Positions 8,601-14,626 of a DNA stretch of 20,631 nt are shown here, piece after piece. The translations under genes were made by a program, and so were the position numbers. The notes under the pieces were generated by a model that saw only the letters and a list, made by a program, of their open reading frames with translations, was not told the origin of the DNA and did not search any database. Position 1 is the first letter of the stretch. Each line of letters starts with the position of its first letter. Origin of the DNA: Cellvibrionales bacterium (lineage in GTDB: Bacteria; Pseudomonadota; Gammaproteobacteria; Pseudomonadales; JAHEGP01); contig JAHEGP010000024.1 in NCBI GenBank assembly GCA_024645065.1, forward strand, positions 1 through 20,631, in the 5' to 3' direction.

Positions 8601-8857
8601 AGTGACTCGGAGGTCACCCGCTCGATTGAATCGATGCCTTCCAGCTCCTCTTCAATCTTGAGCACGACTCCCTCTTCGATTTCCTCGGGGGCGGCGCCGG
8701 GATAGCTCACTTCGATATTGACCGTGTCGGAGTCCAGCTCCGGAAAAAACGAGGCGCGCATACCGGTGAGGCTGAGGCCTCCTGCGCCGAGCAGTACCAG
8801 GATCAGGACATTGGTGAGTATCGGATTGCGGACGAAATAGGCAATGACGCCGCGCAT
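5690..8857 (-). CDS. RND efflux permease, HAE1/AcrB type
   Basis: This 1055-residue inner-membrane proton-driven pump follows the AcrB architecture: an N-terminal membrane helix, a periplasmic porter loop (about 35-330), helices 2-6 (about 330-480), a second porter loop and C-terminal helices 8-12. The helix 4 motif ILVDDAIVVGEN carries the paired Asp at about 396-397 needed for proton relay. The helix 10 position reads GIIVNDSVVLID (N931, D932) instead of the AcrB Lys-Asn, which marks a distinct clade. The first in-frame codon is GTG 8858-8860, but the ATG 8855-8857 forms a TGATG junction with the stop of the fusion-protein gene and is preferred. No outer-membrane factor gene is nearby, so the pump probably borrows a TolC-like channel. 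The substrate cannot be read. Confidence 0.94.
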   Translation of the reverse strand: MRGVIAYFVRNPILTNVLILVLLGAGGLSLTGMRASFFPELDSDTVNIEVSYPGAAPEEIEEGVVLKIEEELEGIDSIERVTSESLENFASIRVEALKGSDMAELTQDVKNAVDRINSLPQDAERPVVYYGKSRGTVFDIALFGNTDLYNLKRMAETMRDELLGSPRLSQVTIEGKPDLEISIDVAEHALRRHDLRFEDISRAVAAANINLTGGKLETLREEMLIRAWGRRYQAKQLDDIVVGADPDGSLVRLGDIAEVVERWADTPERSYYNGQPALILRLQKTISEDILEVAEIGKAIVEQFNRDHEQVQAVILGDFTIPLKQRLGILYKNGLIGLCLVVVLLGLFMNFRLAAWVSLGIPLSLAGMFIVIAAAGITINVISLFGMIVVIGILVDDAIVVGENIYSRYESGESPSNAAINGTMEVIKPVTTSVLTTIVAFTPFFFLDGFIGKFIWHMALVVIAALLFSLIEAYFILPAHLAHSRGLHPHSQDTGLRRRLDAGVQFLIQRMYAPLLRAAIRYRAITLCIPVALLLVTIGAIRGGLIGVTPFPFIDGDEIPVNLTLVAGTQEQETDAILQRIESAAIQLNEELRAERSDQRDVIIGIKRDIGRNDFGDSGSHAGKLTLFLLDGETRDMSSFLVGNRLRDRVGPIHNARNLTYGRTGFFGKPVALSLLGDDMPQLERARSLLIDELEAISSLRDVTDSNQLGRREISLHLKPLAYALGLSLRDIAGQVRQGFFGLEIQRIQRGRDELRVWVRYRPEDRLALGQLDRMRIRTPEGASYPLQELASYQIERGLTKINHLDKKREIRIEADLVDVTEDLPPILDKIRQEVMPRVLAQVTGVRVSYEGQSRDQQKTNSSMQRTFPLALLAMFILLVLVFRSWGQALQIFSLIPLAIVGAVFGHGVHGLQLNTLSIYGIIALSGIIVNDSVVLIDKINSNLRKGIDLKESVYQAALARFRPVILTTLTTVVGLAPLILETSRQAQFLIPMAVSVAYGLLFGTFLLLLVLPAQYLVVNRWRVFMNSAPWRNEYPEPRSVEPAVKQVRAEQDLS

Positions 8858-10014
8858 CACGGTTGTTCCGCTTGCTGCGCAAACTGGTCGCGTGAAATCG
8901 CTTTCATCCCTTCGGCCACGCCCTCCAGCAAGTCGGTGACCAGCAGTTCGCCCGGTTCAATGCCACCTGTCACCAGTACCCGGTCGATCTCGCGCCGGGC
9001 CACGGTTACCTTGCGTTTCACGAGTCTGCCATTCTCTAACAGATAAACCGTGTCGTCGCCATAGAGGTTTTGGGTGGCTACGCTGGTTGCATTCTCCAGC
9101 GGCGCCCCCGCCAGTTCGGCTTCAAACAAAAGACCGGCCAGCAACGGAAAGGGCGCCTCCCCTTCGTCAAGCCTTACATAAACAGTCACTGTCTGGGTGG
9201 CCTGGTCGACGGTACTTCCGATACGGTCAATGCGGCCCTGCCATTGGCCCGGGAACTGGCTGGAGCGGACCGTAACCGGCCCCTCCCGATTAACCCAGGG
9301 CAGGTCCGATGCGGGTAGTTGAATCTCCAGGTCCAGCTGCTGCAGGCTCAGTATTTCACCGAGGAGGGTGCCGCTCCTGACGTTCCCTCCCACCCGCATA
9401 TCGGCGCCGACAACAGTTCCCTTGAACGGCGCCCGAATACGGTACTTCTCCAGTGCAATCTCCTCGCTGCGCAGGGTGTAGTAAAGCTGATAGACGTTAT
9501 ACCTCGCCAGCAAGCGCTTGATGCGATCGACCTTGGCCACCGGCATGGTCGGTACGGGGCGATCGACTCGCAACTGTTTGAAGTAGGCATTCCAGCTGGC
9601 CCACTCCTCTGGGTGTTGTTGCTGGATATCCGGCATCATGGTCGCCATGGCATTGATAAAGTCGCTTTTGCTGCGACTTAAATCGAGCCGCTTCTGACGA
9701 TCATCGACGCGCAATAAAAGCGTCCCTTCGGCGAAGTCCTGACCCTCCTGAAAGGGCACCTCACCGGCGAGCAGTGTGCCCTCGGCTTCGCTCAGTAACA
9801 CCAGTGGTCGGGCAGAGTTGAGTCGCCCCCATCCGGTGATTTGTGCATTGATGAGCCTCGGTTCTGCGGATACAACATTGACGACGCGGGTTTTACCGGT
9901 GACCGGGCGGGCCGGCACATCCTTGCGCAGGTCTCCCAGCTTGTTCATGGCCACCGCACCTGCAAGCAGAATCAGCAGTGGGATGACCAGGCTTTTAACG
10001 GATTGGATCTTCAT
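8857..10014 (-). CDS. RND efflux periplasmic adaptor (membrane fusion protein)
   Basis: This 385-residue HlyD/AcrA-type adaptor bridges the RND pump and an outer-membrane channel. It begins with a basic residue and a single hydrophobic segment (about 6-23) serving as a membrane anchor; no lipobox Cys is present. Lipoyl half-motifs flank a helical hairpin at about 115-185, with the second half seen as YRIRAPFKGTVVGAD. The beta-barrel and membrane-proximal domains follow. The frame extends 15 codons upstream to a TTG, but the ATG at 10012-10014 places the basic/hydrophobic segment at the true N-terminus and is preferred. No clear Shine-Dalgarno precedes it. Its stop overlaps the permease start by one base, showing tight coupling. 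Confidence 0.92.
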   Translation of the reverse strand: MKIQSVKSLVIPLLILLAGAVAMNKLGDLRKDVPARPVTGKTRVVNVVSAEPRLINAQITGWGRLNSARPLVLLSEAEGTLLAGEVPFQEGQDFAEGTLLLRVDDRQKRLDLSRSKSDFINAMATMMPDIQQQHPEEWASWNAYFKQLRVDRPVPTMPVAKVDRIKRLLARYNVYQLYYTLRSEEIALEKYRIRAPFKGTVVGADMRVGGNVRSGTLLGEILSLQQLDLEIQLPASDLPWVNREGPVTVRSSQFPGQWQGRIDRIGSTVDQATQTVTVYVRLDEGEAPFPLLAGLLFEAELAGAPLENATSVATQNLYGDDTVYLLENGRLVKRKVTVARREIDRVLVTGGIEPGELLVTDLLEGVAEGMKAISRDQFAQQAEQP

Positions 10015-10029
10015 CTGGGGGTATACCGC

Positions 10030-10059
10030 ATTATTCCGGATTTGGTCTGGAATGTTCAA
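10030..10059 (-). promoter_or_regulatory. Candidate promoter of the MFP-RND-NnrS operon
   Basis: On the minus strand TTGAAC (10059-10054) and AATAAT (10035-10030) are separated by 18 bases, matching 4/6 and 5/6 of the sigma70 hexamers. Transcription would begin about 9 bases before the adaptor ATG, leaving almost no leader. This fits the absence of a visible Shine-Dalgarno but also makes the call uncertain. Confidence 0.3.
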
Positions 10060-10212
10060 ATACGCTTCGGGAAACGCCCTGGTTGGCCCGGGCTACGCCA
10101 GTGAGGCCAGCGCAGCGCCCAGGTATCGGGTGGCCATTCGCTGATCTGACCCCTCGATGCCCCTGTGGTAAGCTTGCCGGCACCAGCTCTCAAACAGGCA
10201 GGGTAAAGTATC

Positions 10213-11076
10213 ATGTTGGCGTCGAATAAGCGCCCTCGCTATTTTCCTTTTCAGCAAAACTCCCGTTGGTTGGCTATGGGGCTCACCCGGCTGGAGCCTG
10301 ATTCGTGGATTGAGCCGGATCAGGATTTGCCTGCCTACTATCACAACAAATTACAGCAGCGGGCCAAACTGGGCGATGCCGTCTACGCGGCTCTGCCTGA
10401 GTCGCGGCCGGCACAACGAGAATTGCATGGCTTGCTGCTGGCTCATTTGTTGCAGGACCATTCCAGTGTTTATCAGCGTGATGGCGAGGTGCTGAGCGCA
10501 CCCCTTTGCCAGCTGCGGTGGAACCTGGGCGGTGAAGCATCGCTCTGGTTGGCCAGCTTGTGGGTGCAAGACGATATTTGCCTGCTGCAGCAGTCCTCTA
10601 CAGGATATCGCCTCACTGCAGCTAGCCTGTGCGCCGCCAGCTTCTGGCGCCTGGAAGACAAGCTGGGTTTGCCTATAGACCAGGTGCATGCGCCGGTCCC
10701 CGGATACCAGCAGGGCCTGGCTCCAAAGCTGGATCGTTTTTTCAAGCGCCTGGAGGTCGAGCGCCCGGTGTGGCGCAGCAACTGGTCTGTGGTAGCGGCC
10801 ACCGATCTCAACCAGCGGCACGAGCGACTGGTGGAAGCAAACGCCGATGAGCCTCTCTATTTGCGTGTCGAGCGACAATCATTGCGCCGCCTGCCCCAAA
10901 GCCAGGCGGTGGTATTTACGATCAGGGTATACGTCCATCCCCTGTCCCATGTGCTGGAACAACCGGATTTACGCGTCGGCCTGGCCAGGGCCGTGCAACA
11001 ACTTTCGCCGCAACAACGCCGTTACAAAGGCCTGGACGCCCTGCTGTCACCCCTGCGCCGGGCGGGGTTAGTTTAA
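10213..11076 (+). CDS. DUF3445 / haem-dependent oxidative N-demethylase (HODM) alpha-like protein
   Basis: This 287-residue soluble protein matches the DUF3445 family, which includes the haem-binding alpha subunit of the oxidative N-demethylase acting on dimethylamine-type substrates. Recognisable blocks are the YFPF start at about 10-13, the VQDDICLL strand at about 118-125, the SFWRLEDKLGLPIDQVHAPVPGY stretch at about 143-165, the RSNWSV segment near 188, and the LRVERQSLRRLPQS block with FTIRVY (about 217-240). The last of these is the strongest family signature. Characterised enzymes need additional flavin/Fe-S reductase and accessory subunits; none is encoded here, so stand-alone members may act with distant partners or do something else. 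The ATG at 10213 has only a weak CAGGG upstream. The gene ends convergently, overlapping the lipoprotein gene by 9 bp. Confidence 0.8.
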   Translation: MLASNKRPRYFPFQQNSRWLAMGLTRLEPDSWIEPDQDLPAYYHNKLQQRAKLGDAVYAALPESRPAQRELHGLLLAHLLQDHSSVYQRDGEVLSAPLCQLRWNLGGEASLWLASLWVQDDICLLQQSSTGYRLTAASLCAASFWRLEDKLGLPIDQVHAPVPGYQQGLAPKLDRFFKRLEVERPVWRSNWSVVAATDLNQRHERLVEANADEPLYLRVERQSLRRLPQSQAVVFTIRVYVHPLSHVLEQPDLRVGLARAVQQLSPQQRRYKGLDALLSPLRRAGLV

Positions 11077-11721
11077 CGTGTTGCCGCAGCCGTAGAGAGT
11101 CTGTTCTCCAATCCTTGCGGTCACTGTGGTTTCGTAACTGCGATCCGCCATGGTGTCGTTACAGCTCTTTGCCTCCAGTGTTACGCTGATAGCTTTTCCT
11201 TGATCCGCGCCATGATAGACAGTGGTTCGAGCCTGGGCATCGGTTTGCCTTTCGGCATTGGCAATAGAGTAGCGGCTATTGCCGTAGTCACCGACCAGTA
11301 ACAGCGAATTACCCGTGATTTCCAATGTCCAGCCTGGCTCATTGCCCATTGCCATGAACTCTATCCCGCGCAGCCTGGCTGCCTCCCAAACGGCCCGTTG
11401 GGTATTATTTCGGCAATCCTTATAGCTTTTGTTGCCGTACTCGAGCACGGCATCCTGGCCCTTCATCCAGAACGTGATATTGTTGCCCTGGTATTTGTTA
11501 CCCGAGGCACTGGGTATCTGCGGGATGCTGCCGGTAAATTCCGGCATCACCAGTCGCGCTTGCTGGCCCACGATTTCTACCACGAAATCGAGGTCTGTAC
11601 ACTCTATTGCCAGCACCGTTCCCTGTCGCTGCCCGGCCCCGCTACTGGCCGCGGGCTCGTTGGCGCTTGCGCAAGAAACCACCAGCAGCAGTGAAAAAGC
11701 TCCCCTGAGCAATGACCTCAT
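11068..11721 (-). CDS. Lipoprotein with MliC-like and COG3650-like domains
   Basis: The 217-residue product starts with a short signal ending in the lipobox VVSC, so Cys17 would be lipidated and the protein anchored in the outer membrane. Residues about 35-105 look like an MliC/PliC-type inhibitor of C-type lysozyme: a conserved Cys41, VMPEFTGSIPQIPSASG, then ITFWMKGQDAVLEYG and YKDC with Cys103 as the likely disulfide partner. Residues about 119-215 resemble the COG3650 domain, with AMGNEPGWTLEI and a KSCNDTMADRSYE block leading to a final GCG; Cys187 and Cys212 could form the second disulfide. A role in protecting peptidoglycan from host or predator lysozyme is inferred from the family. The ATG at 11719-11721 overlaps the stop of the upstream small ORF as ATGA. 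Confidence 0.8.
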   Translation of the reverse strand: MRSLLRGAFSLLLVVSCASANEPAASSGAGQRQGTVLAIECTDLDFVVEIVGQQARLVMPEFTGSIPQIPSASGNKYQGNNITFWMKGQDAVLEYGNKSYKDCRNNTQRAVWEAARLRGIEFMAMGNEPGWTLEITGNSLLLVGDYGNSRYSIANAERQTDAQARTTVYHGADQGKAISVTLEAKSCNDTMADRSYETTVTARIGEQTLYGCGNTLN

Positions 11722-11927
11722 AATGGATTGACCTCTGGCTCTGTATTGGACTGAATCAGTGCTTGTTGCCTGGAATAGCGACGGTCAAATCCTGCCGCAA
11801 CGCCGGTGCAATCTGGATCAAGCGCCGGGTTTGCCATGTGGCTTGCGATGTGGCTTGCATCGTGCTGCTCCGTAATCGAAGGTGAAGCCGGGATCATTTC
11901 TGCGCCACCGGGACGGGGCTCATTCAT
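11718..11927 (-). CDS. Small ORF coupled at both ends, doubtful
   Basis: A 69-codon frame starts with an ATG inside the last codons of the HTH gene (8 bp overlap) and ends with a TGA sharing ATGA with the lipoprotein ATG. Both overlaps are what translational coupling looks like, and without it this stretch would be a 198 bp gap. Against it, the product has no recognisable domain, hydrophobic core or membrane segment. Its third codon positions are less GC-rich than those of the neighbours, and it contains a 12-base tandem repeat. It may be a genuine small protein, a leader, or chance. Confidence 0.35.
   Translation of the reverse strand: MNEPRPGGAEMIPASPSITEQHDASHIASHMANPALDPDCTGVAAGFDRRYSRQQALIQSNTEPEVNPL
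11836..11859. repeat. 12-base tandem repeat, two copies
   Basis: ATGTGGCTTGCG at 11836-11847 is followed directly by ATGTGGCTTGCA, an 11/12 match. It gives the peptide repeat ASHI-ASHM in the small ORF on the minus strand. Confidence 0.8.
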
Positions 11928-12768
11928 TTCTTTTCTTGCGCCCGGCGTCGCGCCTGACCTTGCGCGGTTCGGCGCCGTGGCCTTTTTCTGCCAACATGAT
12001 ATTCAGAGTCAATTCGGTGGCCGAATTCATGTAGCCGATGAAGCGCTCAAACTCATCATCGCTCAGGTCTCGCAGTTTATCGTGACGGCGATAGACGTTG
12101 ATAAACCGGCGTTCCCGTTCATATTGTTTTGGCAGCCGAAGGATGCCCCACTGTTCGAGGGTTTGCTCAAGGTTCGGGTTGTAGGTGCGTAAAAATTTAA
12201 GAATGAATGGTATCGGGTCGTGGCGAGCGGTGAGCGATGCAATTCGCAGGATGGTGTCTATCGGCAGAATCGCGCGACCGCTCTCTACCTCCTCCAGTAA
12301 TTCAGTGTCGGAAAGGCCCACTGCTTCGGCCAGCTCCTGGATATTCAGGCCCGCGACCTCGCGGGCATCTTTCAGAAAACTGCCGGCATCCACCATGGCC
12401 TGCAGGCGGTCGACATCCAGTGTCTTCATGTAGGCATCTTTGACCCAGTTGTCAGTAAACATCAGTGGGATCGCCTTGCTCGCGCGGGCGATATCCACGG
12501 CGCCACTGGCAGCCTGGCTGGTCAGGCCAATCAACTGGTTCACCAATGAAGTGCCTTCCCTTTTACCCTTGGTAGCGGTTTCCTTGCTGGCTTCTTCGGC
12601 CTTGGCGGCGGGTGCCGCTTTTGGTTTGGCTTTTGGTCTGGCTTTGCTTGCTGTCTTGGCTTTGGCTTTTGGCTTGGCGGCGGATTTAGCCTTGGCTTTG
12701 GTCCTGGTTTGCGCTTTTGCTTTGACTGGACGCTTTTTGACTGTTGCTGATTTCTTTTCAGTCGCCAT
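11920..12768 (-). CDS. XRE-type helix-turn-helix protein with Lys/Ala-rich N-terminal tail
   Basis: The 282-residue protein has three parts. Residues 1-70 are a highly basic low-complexity tail of KAKAK, KPKAK and KAAP units, similar in character to the tails of histone H1-like and AlgP proteins, which bind DNA non-specifically. Residues about 73-125 form a linker with a hydrophobic helix (SLVNQLIGLTSQAASG). Residues about 130-182 are a Cro/C1-type helix-turn-helix: FLKDAREVAGLNIQELAEAVG, then the SDTELLEEVESGRAILP recognition part. The C-terminal 100 residues are helical, without a known domain, and end in another basic cluster. It probably binds DNA as a regulator or chromosome-associated protein; its targets are unknown. 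GAGGG upstream of the ATG may be its ribosome binding site. Two small downstream frames overlap in chain. Confidence 0.8.
   Translation of the reverse strand: MATEKKSATVKKRPVKAKAQTRTKAKAKSAAKPKAKAKTASKARPKAKPKAAPAAKAEEASKETATKGKREGTSLVNQLIGLTSQAASGAVDIARASKAIPLMFTDNWVKDAYMKTLDVDRLQAMVDAGSFLKDAREVAGLNIQELAEAVGLSDTELLEEVESGRAILPIDTILRIASLTARHDPIPFILKFLRTYNPNLEQTLEQWGILRLPKQYERERRFINVYRRHDKLRDLSDDEFERFIGYMNSATELTLNIMLAEKGHGAEPRKVRRDAGRKKRNE
12617..12724 (-). repeat. Low-complexity imperfect repeat coding the Lys/Ala tail
   Basis: On the plus strand this stretch is a run of imperfect GGCTTT/TGGCTT hexamer-like units, which read on the minus strand as AAAGCC (Lys-Ala) and AAACCA/AAGCCC (Lys-Pro) codons. 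Such arrays can gain or lose units by slippage; unit changes of six bases would keep the frame. Confidence 0.7.
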
Positions 12769-12886
12769 GGCGAAGCCCTCGCTGACAATTGTTGCCCTGG
12801 GTAAGTTCAGCTAACTATAGGGGTTTACGGACCAAAATCCTACAGCAAATGCGATTCGGGGCAATCGTAAAATGGCTGGTTTTTAC

Positions 12887-12916
12887 TTGCGTTACGCACA
12901 TAAAACACAATTATCT
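12887..12916 (+). promoter_or_regulatory. Candidate sigma70 promoter for the aminotransferase gene
   Basis: TTGCGT (12887-12892) and TTATCT (12911-12916) are 18 bases apart in an A/T-rich pocket of the 224 bp divergent spacer. A start near 12923 would give a leader of about 70 bases including an inverted repeat. Confidence 0.35.
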
Positions 12917-12939
12917 GCGCTATTTACCGCAGGCAATTG

Positions 12940-12975
12940 GCGAGGGATGCGGTCGGTGGTATGTTGCGCCCTCGC
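12940..12975 (+). repeat. 7-base perfect inverted repeat in the aminotransferase leader
   Basis: GCGAGGG (12940-12946) pairs with CCCTCGC (12969-12975) across 22 bases and lies only 5 bases before the GAGGAG ribosome binding site at 12981-12986. It could be an operator or a leader hairpin. Confidence 0.45.
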
Positions 12976-12992
12976 AAACTGAGGAGAACTCC

Positions 12993-14171
12993 ATGAGCCA
13001 TAGTTTTTATCCGCCGCGTCGTATTTTGATGGGGCCGGGGCCTTCCGATGTCAGCCCACGGGTGCTGGGCGCGCTTGCCAGACCTACGATCGGACATCTG
13101 GATCCACAGTTTATTGTCCTGATGGACGAGATCAAGCAGTTGCTGCAATATGCGTTCCAAACCGACAACGCTCTGACCTTGCCGGTTTCAGCTCCCGGCT
13201 CTGCGGGCATGGAGGCCTGTTTCGCTAACCTGCTGGAGCCCGGCGACAAGGCGATCGTCTGCCAGAATGGCGTTTTTGGCGGGCGCATGAAAGAGAATGT
13301 CGAGCGCTGCGGCGCCACTGCGATCATGGTTGAAGACGCGTGGGGCGATACGGTTTCGCTGGAAAAGGTGGAGCAGGCGATCGCCCGGAACAGCGATGCC
13401 AGGCTGTTGGCTTTTGTCCACGCCGAAACGTCCACCGGCGCTTTTTCTGACGCCGCTGCAATCTGCAAACTGGCAACCAGTCACGGCCTGCTATCGATCG
13501 TCGATACCGTGACCTCGTTGGGTGGCATTGAGCTGCGGGTCGATGAATGGGGCGCCGACGCCGTTTACTCCGGCACCCAGAAGTGCCTGTCCTGTGTCCC
13601 TGGAATCTCACCCTTGACCTTTAGCGAGCGGGCGGTAGAGCGTATTCGCTCCCGCAATTCCAGGGTGCAGAGCTGGTTCCTCGATATGCAACTGGTGATG
13701 GCATACTGGGGCGAAAACAGCAAGCGTGCCTATCACCACACGGCGCCTGTCAATGCCCTCTACGCACTGCACGAGTCCTTGTTGATGCTGCGGGAAGAGG
13801 GGCTGGAAAGCGCCTGGCAGCGGCATCGTCTGCACCACACTGCTTTGGTTGCAGGACTCGAGGCGATGGGGCTTGGGCTGGTGGTGGCGCCCGAGTGGCG
13901 GCTACCGCAATTGAACAGTGTCACCGTGCCCGCAGGGATCGACGAAGCCGAGCTGCGCGGTAAGCTGTTGCGCGATTTCAATCTCGAGATCGGCGCCGGC
14001 CTGGGCGCGCTGGCGGGCAAGGTATGGCGCATCGGACTGATGGGTTGTGCAGCCAATCGCCAGAATGTATTGCTCTGTCTCACTGCACTGGAGCAAAGCC
14101 TTGCGGCGCTGGGGGCTGTTATCAAGCCCGGTGTCGCCCTGGCGGCGGCGAGCGCGGTCTATCAACAATAG
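12993..14171 (+). CDS. Class V aminotransferase, alanine/serine-glyoxylate type
   Basis: This 392-residue PLP enzyme belongs to the alanine-glyoxylate / serine-pyruvate aminotransferase group, which moves an amino group from alanine or serine onto glyoxylate or pyruvate. Signatures are the MGPGPSDVSPRVL start (13-25), the SAPGSAGMEACFANL cofactor-phosphate region (67-81), HAETSTG (143-149), the DTVTSLGG block with Asp171 contacting the PLP ring, and SGTQKCLSCVPG with the Schiff-base Lys197. The frame is open for 68 more codons upstream, but GAGGAG at 12981-12986 sits 6 bases before the ATG at 12993, which fixes the start at the family's normal N-terminus. The exact substrate pair is not certain. 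A glyoxylate role would suit the CoA-ester lyase encoded further on. Confidence 0.9.
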   Translation: MSHSFYPPRRILMGPGPSDVSPRVLGALARPTIGHLDPQFIVLMDEIKQLLQYAFQTDNALTLPVSAPGSAGMEACFANLLEPGDKAIVCQNGVFGGRMKENVERCGATAIMVEDAWGDTVSLEKVEQAIARNSDARLLAFVHAETSTGAFSDAAAICKLATSHGLLSIVDTVTSLGGIELRVDEWGADAVYSGTQKCLSCVPGISPLTFSERAVERIRSRNSRVQSWFLDMQLVMAYWGENSKRAYHHTAPVNALYALHESLLMLREEGLESAWQRHRLHHTALVAGLEAMGLGLVVAPEWRLPQLNSVTVPAGIDEAELRGKLLRDFNLEIGAGLGALAGKVWRIGLMGCAANRQNVLLCLTALEQSLAALGAVIKPGVALAAASAVYQQ

Positions 14172-14213
14172 TGTTATGGTAGGCGCTGTACTCTGTTTTC
14201 GGTGCTCTGAACC

Positions 14214-14516
14214 ATGACAAGCGAAGCGCAGTTTGTTGCCCTGGCGCAGCAGCGGCTGGACGACTTTTATAGCCAGCTGGCACTGACGGGAGAGGTCGCT
14301 CCGGGGGTGCGGTTCCGGCTGGAGGGATTTCTCGAGGCGGGACTGGTGTTGCAGTTGGCAGAGCCGCGGCATCTGGCGAACATGATCAATGCCAGTTATC
14401 GCGCATTTATGGGTGAGCCACCGGAGCCCTGCCCGATTGCCGATGTCCCGGTACAGCTGCCGGTCCGCTGGCAAAGGGCACCTGTTTACCCGTCCGCAGG
14501 CAAGGACAGTTGCTGA
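14214..14516 (+). CDS. Hypothetical 100-residue protein
   Basis: This frame lies 42 bp after the aminotransferase stop on the same strand, with GC-rich third positions like real genes here. The product is soluble, begins with an acidic helix (SEAQFVALAQQRLDDFYSQL), and has a middle segment VRFRLEGFLEAGLVLQLA that could be a beta-hairpin. It then has helix MINASYRAFMG and a Pro-rich C-terminus ending in Cys. I do not recognise a family and assign no function. No strong Shine-Dalgarno is visible before the ATG. It faces the cysteine synthase-like gene convergently, with a 110 bp gap in which no clear terminator was found. Confidence 0.6.
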   Translation: MTSEAQFVALAQQRLDDFYSQLALTGEVAPGVRFRLEGFLEAGLVLQLAEPRHLANMINASYRAFMGEPPEPCPIADVPVQLPVRWQRAPVYPSAGKDSC

Positions 14517-14626
14517 ATCCGGTCAGTTAGCAGGAGCAGCAACCGTTGTTTTTCCAGGCCCCACCCCGGAACCAGGGTGCTGTAATTGCGCTGTCCCGAT
14601 GACTTCACTGATCAACGCTCCCCGGG

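Noticed and set aside
10015..10059. TTG-initiated 15-residue extension of the membrane fusion protein
   Set aside because: It would put a polar stretch before the membrane anchor, and the TTG overlaps the candidate promoter.
12789..12992. 68-residue upstream extension of the aminotransferase frame
   Set aside because: A strong GAGGAG ribosome binding site precedes the ATG at 12993, which matches the family N-terminus.
14517..14626. Possible terminators between the two convergent genes
   Set aside because: CACCC/GGGTG and CAA/TTG pairings exist but are weak and lack a proper stem plus T-run combination.
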